Below, one piece after another: positions 12,599-19,802 of a stretch of 27,833 nt of DNA. Position numbers and translations under genes: made by a program. The stretch is from a virus: positions 1-27,833 of IMG/VR virus record IMGVR_UViG_3300035698_009352, one strand, 5' to 3'. Numbering within the stretch: position 1 is the first letter of the stretch; every line of letters starts with the position of its first letter. A model generated the notes under the pieces. The model was given only the letters and a program-made list of their open reading frames with translations, was not told where the DNA came from and made no database searches.

Positions 12599-14512
12599 TT
12601 GAGTCAACTCGCTCCATCCTTTGACCTCGATAAATGCGAACCTACCTGCACTGAGTGTGTAGCGAAGTATAACGAGAAATACAGTAAAGAAACAAAGGAA
12701 TGGGAGCTCCCGTGTAGAGGGATACCCAAAAATCATCTTCCTGAAGCTATTACCAAGTTCATGACTGATGATCAAATCAATCAGCTAGAAACATCACTAA
12801 GTCCTCTGGCCTGGGCCAAGAAGTATCTGAACTGGGAACCTCGCTGGTATCAGAAGATTATGCTCGAGTGTACCTCCTTAAGAAAGGTCTCTCGTATCGG
12901 TAGGCAGGCTGGCAAGTCTGAGGCATTGTCTATACTTACATTGTTTCTGTTGTTTAATAACAAAAATTTCCACGGTATGGTTTTGACACCTTACAAGAGC
13001 CAGGCGGAGATCATTTTTCGACGGCTTAACAAGTTCATCAACAGTAATCCCTTTCTTGCTGCATCACGGATTCGTAATGTCCGTGGCCCTAACCATGAGA
13101 TTGGTTTGTCTAATGACTCTGGTATCGTGGGTTTTTCGACTGGTACCAAATCAGCACAGCATGCAGACTCAGCCCGTGGTGACTCTGTAAACCTCCTTAT
13201 CTACGATGAAGCTGATTTTATGGTACGTGAGGATATCGATTCGAGTCTTGCGACTATCATCAACTTCCCAGAGGCAGTTGTATGGATGTCTTCTACCCCA
13301 ACTGGTAAAAGAGAGGCATTCTATGATCGATGTGTGAACGATCCGATGTATCGGGAGTTCCACTATCCTAGCCACGCTAATGACAACTTCACTGAACGAA
13401 CAGACAGAGAGTTCAAGAGAAGTCTAACTGAGCTCGGTTACCAGCATGAGATCCTGGCCATCTGGGGTGAGCAGGCTGCAGGTGTCTATCAGAAGAAGTA
13501 TATTGATGCTGCTCTTACGGACTTCAAGTATGAGGATCAACAGCCACTAGTCGGTTGGACCTATACTGTCGGAGTAGACTGGAACGCTGGAGAGATTGGC
13601 ACTCGTATCGTAGTTATCGGATATAACAATTTAGCTGGTGAAGACGGGAAGTTAAGGGTCGTCCAAAAGTATACAGTCTCTCGAGATGGGTGGTCGCAGC
13701 TGGCTGCTATTGAGAAGGTCAAAGAGGTTAACAGAGAATGGAGTCCTACCTGGATCTATATTGACCAAGGATTTGGCTACGTTCAGGACGAGATCCTTCG
13801 ATTGGTAGGTTATCAGAGTAAGCCTGGAACTGCAGATGCTAGACTGAAGGATATTGTAATACCTTACGATTCTGGTTCTCAGATTGAAACCTTTGAACCT
13901 GTTACGAAACTGCCAGTAAAGAAGCCCGCTAAGGTCTTCATGGTCGAGAGCGCTGTCCGCTACTTCGAGGCTATGCAGATGGAAGTGTCTCAGTACGATG
14001 ATGAAATCAAGTCACAGTTGGCTGGTTACATCGTCGGTAAGGTAAGTGCAAATGGACGTCCCGTGTATCAAGCCGGTAACACACAGGCTGGAGACCACGA
14101 CATTGATGCGATGAACCTAGCCCTGGTGGCGTTTGCTTTGAAGTACTCGATCCTGGGAACTCCCAAATATAGTTACAAAATTCTCTTTGTTGACGAGCCT
14201 TTAAATGTTATTCTAGACAGAGGTGGGAGTGGGAAGCCTAGACAAGATACGCCGGGGATGCCCACTATCCGTATCGTTAGACCGCATACTAATTTGAGGA
14301 AGGATGTTCGACAGCAGCATAAGCCTGCTGGCGGAAGAACGAATTTCGGAGGAGGGTCGCCAATGAATCCAACCCTACCAGCGAATCACGCTTCGGGTAC
14401 TGGTACGAAGCTTTGGGATCATCCTGGATTCATGAGGGACAAGCCCGCTCCTGTTCGTAGAAGCAGAATCTACGGAGGAGATAGAGGTCGTCCTCATCGG
14501 ACAAATATCTAG
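12599..14512 (+). CDS. terL: Terminase large subunit (TerL)
   Basis: This is the ATPase-nuclease motor that cuts concatemeric DNA and pumps it through the portal. The start is TTG 12599 with a weak AGGTG upstream. The ATPase motifs are Walker A GRQAGKSE (101-108), Walker B LLIYDEAD (199-206) and the coupling motif SSTPTGK (231-237). The RNase H-like nuclease has acidic residues in VGVDWNAGE (D327), WIYIDQG (D389) and GDHDIDAMN (D499-D503). The N-terminus has CEPTCTEC plus Cys39, a possible small metal site not usual for TerL. The C-terminus (about 540-637) is a Pro/Gly/Arg-rich tail, making the protein longer than many TerLs. A separate small subunit is not obvious. Confidence 0.97.
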   Translation: MSQLAPSFDLDKCEPTCTECVAKYNEKYSKETKEWELPCRGIPKNHLPEAITKFMTDDQINQLETSLSPLAWAKKYLNWEPRWYQKIMLECTSLRKVSRIGRQAGKSEALSILTLFLLFNNKNFHGMVLTPYKSQAEIIFRRLNKFINSNPFLAASRIRNVRGPNHEIGLSNDSGIVGFSTGTKSAQHADSARGDSVNLLIYDEADFMVREDIDSSLATIINFPEAVVWMSSTPTGKREAFYDRCVNDPMYREFHYPSHANDNFTERTDREFKRSLTELGYQHEILAIWGEQAAGVYQKKYIDAALTDFKYEDQQPLVGWTYTVGVDWNAGEIGTRIVVIGYNNLAGEDGKLRVVQKYTVSRDGWSQLAAIEKVKEVNREWSPTWIYIDQGFGYVQDEILRLVGYQSKPGTADARLKDIVIPYDSGSQIETFEPVTKLPVKKPAKVFMVESAVRYFEAMQMEVSQYDDEIKSQLAGYIVGKVSANGRPVYQAGNTQAGDHDIDAMNLALVAFALKYSILGTPKYSYKILFVDEPLNVILDRGGSGKPRQDTPGMPTIRIVRPHTNLRKDVRQQHKPAGGRTNFGGGSPMNPTLPANHASGTGTKLWDHPGFMRDKPAPVRRSRIYGGDRGRPHRTNI

Positions 14513-14520
14513 GAGGACAT

Positions 14521-15033
14521 ATGGCACTTGTCGATCATAGTGTAGGTCTTGGTATCTACACAGAACCTAAACAGAATGCACGGATTTCTAATGGAGATTC
14601 TTTCGACAAGCCTCTACTCTTGACACAGGACGGTGTTGAGGGTGGAATCCTAGATACTCGTCTTTATCTCGGTAGCAATGACAACGTCCATGCTTATCTA
14701 GGTGCTGATGAGGATCTTGCTGGCCAAGGTATCGAGATTTATTTTGATGATCCCGATAACCATACTACTGGGACAACTCCTGGTTGGTATTGGAAGCTCA
14801 AGGCTGGCGATAAGCATCCTACAGAGAACGAGTGGGGTCAAGCCGCTGTCGGTATCGGTGTCTTTGTCGGTAATCTATACAATGAATTTAACAGCTATGA
14901 TGGAGGACTGCAGACGTACCTTCCTTTCTGGCTGAGAACCAATATTCCCGCAATCACTAATGCTCAGATGATCTCATCTGTAAAACTCAAAATAGTAGGC
15001 ACTCGCATGGATGTCGGCTGGTACTTCGCATAG
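14521..15033 (+). CDS. 170-aa probable virion protein
   Basis: ATG at 14521 follows TAGGAGGACAT. It is a soluble, beta-rich protein with many Gly, Asp and aromatic residues, beginning MALVDHSVGLGIYTEPKQN and ending DVGWYFA. There are no cysteines and no motifs. Its placement between terL and portal and its composition suggest a virion structural protein, for example a head or neck decoration. The family is not recognised. Confidence 0.8.
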   Translation: MALVDHSVGLGIYTEPKQNARISNGDSFDKPLLLTQDGVEGGILDTRLYLGSNDNVHAYLGADEDLAGQGIEIYFDDPDNHTTGTTPGWYWKLKAGDKHPTENEWGQAAVGIGVFVGNLYNEFNSYDGGLQTYLPFWLRTNIPAITNAQMISSVKLKIVGTRMDVGWYFA

Positions 15034-15045
15034 AAAGGATTTCCT

Positions 15046-15681
15046 GTGGCTTCAGAACTTGATGACAAAAGTAAAGATGTCCTTCGCCCCAAAAGGGACG
15101 TTCCTCATGTCGAACGTAAGCAGATCATCACCGATCAGACTGGAGATGGAGATAAGCCAGAGTCACTAATTCCTGATGATGCTGTTCCACTAGAACAGCA
15201 AGATCACTTCGGCCTTATCTACGAGGGTGCTGACAAAGTTAAGAAGTTAGCAAAGGTTGTAGATATCCAGGTAGATGCCAAGTTGCGAGGACATGAGATC
15301 AACGCTGAGGATATTGGTAAGAAGAACACTCCTATGTTAGATGCTGAGTTCCGCTTGTTCGGTACAAGAACTGGTGTCGTAAATCATAATATGTACAAGA
15401 GTTGTTTGGAGATTGTTGGCACACAGATGAAGGATTTCAATGGCAAGGTTGCCATGAGTCCCGAGAAGATTCTCGATGCTGTCGGTGGCGATCTCAAGAA
15501 TGCGTTTGACCCTGCTTCTATCTTGAAGATGACTAAACCAGACATCAATTTCAACGATATCTCCTCACCTCTCGAGGAGCCAGACCTTGATGCTATGCAA
15601 GAGGATATGATCAAGCAGTTGTTTACCATGATCTTGGATATCGCTGCTCCTGGGCTGAAAGACCTGTTGGGGATTGAGTAA
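15046..15681 (+). CDS. 211-aa hypothetical head-module protein
   Basis: It starts at GTG 15046 with AAGGA seven bases upstream. The N-terminal 45 residues are charged and disordered; the rest is mixed helical with Leu/Ile-rich C-terminal helices (MIKQLFTMILDIAAPGLKDLL). Its stop overlaps the next ATG (TAATG), so the two are probably made together and may form a complex. Unrecognised. Confidence 0.8.
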   Translation: MASELDDKSKDVLRPKRDVPHVERKQIITDQTGDGDKPESLIPDDAVPLEQQDHFGLIYEGADKVKKLAKVVDIQVDAKLRGHEINAEDIGKKNTPMLDAEFRLFGTRTGVVNHNMYKSCLEIVGTQMKDFNGKVAMSPEKILDAVGGDLKNAFDPASILKMTKPDINFNDISSPLEEPDLDAMQEDMIKQLFTMILDIAAPGLKDLLGIE

Positions 15682-17225
15682 TGGCTACACTACGAGAGTT
15701 TCAAGATGCCACTCTTCTGATCTCTATTTACGAAGAGGGTTCTAATCACGAGACTACAGAACAGAGTGCTTTCGTTCCTGTCTCTCGTATCGTTCATATG
15801 ATGCAGGGTGAGATGGACGCTTACAAGGCTTCATTTACTCCTGACAATATCTTACTAGACCAAATTGTTACTGCTGGTGATGCGAACTTTGGTGATGTTG
15901 CTGAGAAGTTTGCAGCTGAAGCTGGATTAGAAGATAGCGGAGTAGGTGAAGAGAGCAAGGAGACAAAAGATCTCAAGAAGGAGTTCGGTCGTCTAGCTGC
16001 TAGCTGGATGAGGGACTGTATTCCTTGTGGCAAGCGGATGGAGAACTTTGCGCTCGGCTGGCCTTCTTTACCTCTGGAAGTGCTACAAGCAATTCTCGGA
16101 GACCTACTCAGTCGATTACAGTTCTTACAGGAGATTTTAGGTCTACTTGGTGATACTTCGGTCTTTGATGACATGTGTCAGTTGGCTCAGTTCCTTTCTT
16201 ACCAATGCGTCCCTGATCTTGCTGCTCTACTAGGAGCTCTTGCATTCTCGATGTCTAAGTGGAATTCCGAAGGCATCAAGAATATGAACCTCCTGCCTAA
16301 CTATTGGATTGCCCAGCTATTCTATCTTCCTTTCTTGATGGCTGTCATGGGGATTATCTCCAGATTTTCAAACGAGATCAAGGGTATTGTAAAATGTATT
16401 GCTGATTCTTTAGTCAAACAGATTAACAATCTAGATGTCAAACCAGGAGTCAATCGTATCGGTAAAGTGATCTTTGATGAGCGTAAGAGATTTGGTGATA
16501 CCTCGAAGAGGAAAGATCCATTCAAGAATCCGCAGGAGAACAAGGCTCGTACTGTCGTTAAGGATGGACAGAAGGGCATTGGCGATAGTCTTAACTATCT
16601 TACTGAAAGCCTAAATCTATTCAGGAAGATGCTCGAGAAAGAGATTACGAAACTGAAAGAATCGCTACAGTCAGTATTCGGCATGGGTGGTCAGGCCAAT
16701 GTTAGTATGGTTGATTATGTAAAGACCAAGATGGTTCTGGCACGAATGATCGGCGCAGTACGATGGATGATCGAGTTAGCTGCTACAGATTATGCCAAGC
16801 AATGGGACGTTAATGTCGAGGCGGGCGGAACACGAGGCCTGAGAGTCACTTGTGGTGAACCTAGCGCAGCTTACGACGGATTGCTCAACGAGATGAAGAA
16901 TTTCTTTGAGGATGTTAGTAATGGTAATGTAGAGCGCGACAACGATGGTAACATCGTTTGGAGCTCCATTCCAGACACGGAAGCTCTCAAGGAAGCAGCT
17001 CGAGAGTTCAAGGATGAATTCACAGGTATTCCAGGTATTCTCGGAGATGAAGGTGCGGAGATGGCTGGCTATGCACTGAAGAACGAAGATGACAGAAAGT
17101 CAATCGGTGATAAAATGGCGGAGATGGCATCGACCGAAGTAGTTGTATCTTGTAAGGGTCTAGCTGAAATGCTCAGCAAAAATGACTCTGCCACATTGCA
17201 GCAGTGGATCACGGATCTTGGCTAG
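15681..17225 (+). CDS. 514-aa hypothetical virion-module protein
   Basis: ATG 15681 overlaps the previous TAA. Residues about 113-116 are CIPC. They are followed by a leucine-rich helical section with two more cysteines (MCQLAQFL and YQCVPDL, about 160-185). A hydrophobic region with Trp/Tyr/Phe lies near 205-235 (LFYLPFLMAVMGIISRF), long enough to cross a membrane. The C-terminal half is helical and charged. I recall uncharacterised proteins with this CxxC plus leucine-rich layout next to portals in large phages, but the role is unknown. It may be an internal virion, portal-associated or assembly protein. Confidence 0.85.
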   Translation: MATLREFQDATLLISIYEEGSNHETTEQSAFVPVSRIVHMMQGEMDAYKASFTPDNILLDQIVTAGDANFGDVAEKFAAEAGLEDSGVGEESKETKDLKKEFGRLAASWMRDCIPCGKRMENFALGWPSLPLEVLQAILGDLLSRLQFLQEILGLLGDTSVFDDMCQLAQFLSYQCVPDLAALLGALAFSMSKWNSEGIKNMNLLPNYWIAQLFYLPFLMAVMGIISRFSNEIKGIVKCIADSLVKQINNLDVKPGVNRIGKVIFDERKRFGDTSKRKDPFKNPQENKARTVVKDGQKGIGDSLNYLTESLNLFRKMLEKEITKLKESLQSVFGMGGQANVSMVDYVKTKMVLARMIGAVRWMIELAATDYAKQWDVNVEAGGTRGLRVTCGEPSAAYDGLLNEMKNFFEDVSNGNVERDNDGNIVWSSIPDTEALKEAAREFKDEFTGIPGILGDEGAEMAGYALKNEDDRKSIGDKMAEMASTEVVVSCKGLAEMLSKNDSATLQQWITDLG

Positions 17226-17234
17226 GAGCATATT

Positions 17235-19802
17235 GTGGCATTAATGGACCTTTTCCGGAAAGAAAAAGAACCTAGGATCAGTAAGTTTAGATCTCCTGCG
17301 GGAGCTCCATTCAATGTCGCTCAGGATGCTAAGAAACCCTCAAAGAAAACTCACAACAAGATTCTATCCCTACCTAAGCTACTGAAAGAACAGAAGCAAC
17401 TTCGAACTCCTCTAAAGAGTTTTCAATCCATGTCTAACTCAGAGGGTTGGATCTATTCAGAGTATGATCTAGCAGAGCCTTACCGTATCGGAGATACAGA
17501 AAGTTACTTTAACCAGGCAATCAAGAAGAAGACAGCACTAGCTTTCAAGTATGGATTTGATTTTGTCGGGCCTAACAAACGACAGATCGACTATATCAGG
17601 ACACGGCTACGGCAGATCGAGTTCATGACCAAGCTCTCGAGCACTCAGCTTTTACGGAAGGTGTTCAGGGACTTGGCTACTTGTTCCAATGCTTTTATGA
17701 TCAAGGTTAGAAACCCCAAGGCTTCTGGGGGTATGACTCGATCTCTAGGTAAGAAGGAACTCAAGCCAGTAGCCGGGTATTTTCTTGCTCATCCGTCAAC
17801 TATGCAGCCTATGGTTAAGGACAATAAGGTCGTTAAGTGGAGACAATACGTAGCCTCTGCTGGTGACTATGTCTATTTCAAGCCAGAAGATGTAATTCAT
17901 TTCACACTAGATAGGAAGCAGGGTTTCTTCTTTGGTACTCCTGTAACTACTGCTGTAAAAGATGATATCAGAGCTCTTCGAAAGATCGAAGAGAACGTCG
18001 AAATGCTCTTGTATCAACACCTTTTCCCACTGTTCCATTACATTGTAGGCACAGAGAAGCAACCTGCTGGCGTTGACCAAGAAGGCAATGATGAGTGTAT
18101 GGTAGCTCGATCAGAGCTACAGGCGATGGCTGCAGAGGGTGGTATTATTACCACTCATCGACATGAGCTCAAGCTTCTTGGTATTGAAGGTAAGGTTCTC
18201 GACGCAACAAAGTACCTGAGCTACTTTCAGCAGCGTGTCCTTGGTGGCCTGGGAATTTCTTCAGTAGATATCGGTATAGCTGATACTGCTAACCGAGCTT
18301 CAGCTGATTCACTCAGCCGTAGTCTCATTGATTCAGTGCGGGATATCCAACTCATCATTAAAGAGATCTTTGACCGTGAGGTCATTCAAGAGCTACTGCT
18401 CGAGTCTAGCTTTATGTCTCTACAGAATATTTTTGATGGAACACAGACTACACTCAGCTGGGCTGAGATTGATACAGATTACAAGGTAAAGATCGAGAAT
18501 CACTATCTTGATATGTTTGTGAAGCAGGCTATTACCCACAGAGAACTAAGGCAGGAGATCGGTCGAGATCCGATTAACCTCGAGGATGGAGACGAGGACT
18601 TTGAGGAGCTTTACTTTAGTGCTTTCGAAAAACCGCTAGCTCTGCTCAAGGCTGGACAGGATCCATATTCCATGGGTGCCTTGGCTTCTGCTCGAGCACG
18701 AGGAACTGGCGTTGAAGAGGGTGACGTCAAGGCAGGCAAGGCGGCAATTCTGAATCGAGAGACTGCAGTGCGCAAGGCTGGAGCAGCTTCCAAGCCTACT
18801 GCAAGTGGTTCCAAGGCCAAGGCTAAGCCTAAGTCTAATATTTCCGCAAAAGTGAAACCTAAGAACCAGCATGGGTCTGGTGTCCCAACCCGCAAGAAGG
18901 ACGAGCTTGAGATGTCCGATGCCTTAGAAGCAAAGGGTAAGCTGATCCGCAACCGTAAGGTCTATAGGGATAGCGAGCTACTAGATGAGTACGGACAGAT
19001 TCGGTTGGCCGTAATCGACTTCGTGAGGACTAAGGAAGATCTAAGTAAGCGAGATCATGATCATATTTACAGCCTGCTCAAGCTAGGACAGACTAATCTT
19101 AAGAAGAGAATCTCGAGAGTTCAGCATGATGGATACCGGGCTGGGATCAATAAGACGATCATTCCGATCGATGTCATCAGGACGCTAGATGAGAGAGCTG
19201 AGAAGTACACACAGCGACTGATTGATAAACTGTATCATAACATCGAAAGGGCTTTAATTGACAAGAATGTCCAAGATGGTAAAATTTCACCAGAGCTTGC
19301 TATTGGAGATAGGTTCGATTCTTTGGAATTTCGACTGAATTTTTTAAGTGATTTCGAGACTAAGCTGGCTAAGACATGGGGAAGTACCAGGACTTGGCTA
19401 GAGGATAAGGGGTTTTTGGGTGGAGAGTTTGTCACTGTCGGTAAAGATGGAAAGATCACACTCCAGAAAGGTCTCGGAAAATTCCCAGTTGCAACCATAG
19501 AGAATGGAGACGATCCTTGCGAAACTTGTGCGGATCATTCAGAAAGTCTGGTTGTAACAGATGTCAATAGTCTCTACTTCAATCCAGAGAGACTATCTCC
19601 ATTCCATCCAGGATGTCACTGTAAGGTCCAATTGGACGTATTCCATAACGAGCCAGAGGATGAAACCTCAGATGGCGAAAAGACGGAGAGTTGCATGACG
19701 AAGGTCAAGGCACAGTTGAAAGAGAAAAACGCAAAGTGGACTGACAAGAAGGTCAAGTCCGCCGCTTCTGCTATTTGTACCAAATCAACTGGTGGTAAAT
19801 AA
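17235..19802 (+). CDS. Portal protein fused to a MuF-like head morphogenesis domain
   Basis: It starts at GTG 17235 with AGGAG seven bases upstream. Residues 1 to about 490 are a phage portal: an early SEGWIYSEYDLAEPYR segment, LRKVFRDLATCSNAFMIKV, YFKPEDVIHFT and an FFFGTPV...DDIRAL wing region. The portal is the dodecameric ring through which TerL pumps DNA. Residues about 492-560 are a Lys/Ala/Pro-rich linker. Residues about 560-800 resemble the MuF minor head protein, ending in DPCETCADH (758-766) and PFHPGCHCKV (789-798), the typical 'C..C ... P.HP.C.C' signature. A short C-terminal piece (819-850) has paired cysteines ending in SAICT. At 855 aa it is far longer than a plain portal. The stop overlaps the next ATG. 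Confidence 0.93.
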   Translation: MALMDLFRKEKEPRISKFRSPAGAPFNVAQDAKKPSKKTHNKILSLPKLLKEQKQLRTPLKSFQSMSNSEGWIYSEYDLAEPYRIGDTESYFNQAIKKKTALAFKYGFDFVGPNKRQIDYIRTRLRQIEFMTKLSSTQLLRKVFRDLATCSNAFMIKVRNPKASGGMTRSLGKKELKPVAGYFLAHPSTMQPMVKDNKVVKWRQYVASAGDYVYFKPEDVIHFTLDRKQGFFFGTPVTTAVKDDIRALRKIEENVEMLLYQHLFPLFHYIVGTEKQPAGVDQEGNDECMVARSELQAMAAEGGIITTHRHELKLLGIEGKVLDATKYLSYFQQRVLGGLGISSVDIGIADTANRASADSLSRSLIDSVRDIQLIIKEIFDREVIQELLLESSFMSLQNIFDGTQTTLSWAEIDTDYKVKIENHYLDMFVKQAITHRELRQEIGRDPINLEDGDEDFEELYFSAFEKPLALLKAGQDPYSMGALASARARGTGVEEGDVKAGKAAILNRETAVRKAGAASKPTASGSKAKAKPKSNISAKVKPKNQHGSGVPTRKKDELEMSDALEAKGKLIRNRKVYRDSELLDEYGQIRLAVIDFVRTKEDLSKRDHDHIYSLLKLGQTNLKKRISRVQHDGYRAGINKTIIPIDVIRTLDERAEKYTQRLIDKLYHNIERALIDKNVQDGKISPELAIGDRFDSLEFRLNFLSDFETKLAKTWGSTRTWLEDKGFLGGEFVTVGKDGKITLQKGLGKFPVATIENGDDPCETCADHSESLVVTDVNSLYFNPERLSPFHPGCHCKVQLDVFHNEPEDETSDGEKTESCMTKVKAQLKEKNAKWTDKKVKSAASAICTKSTGGK

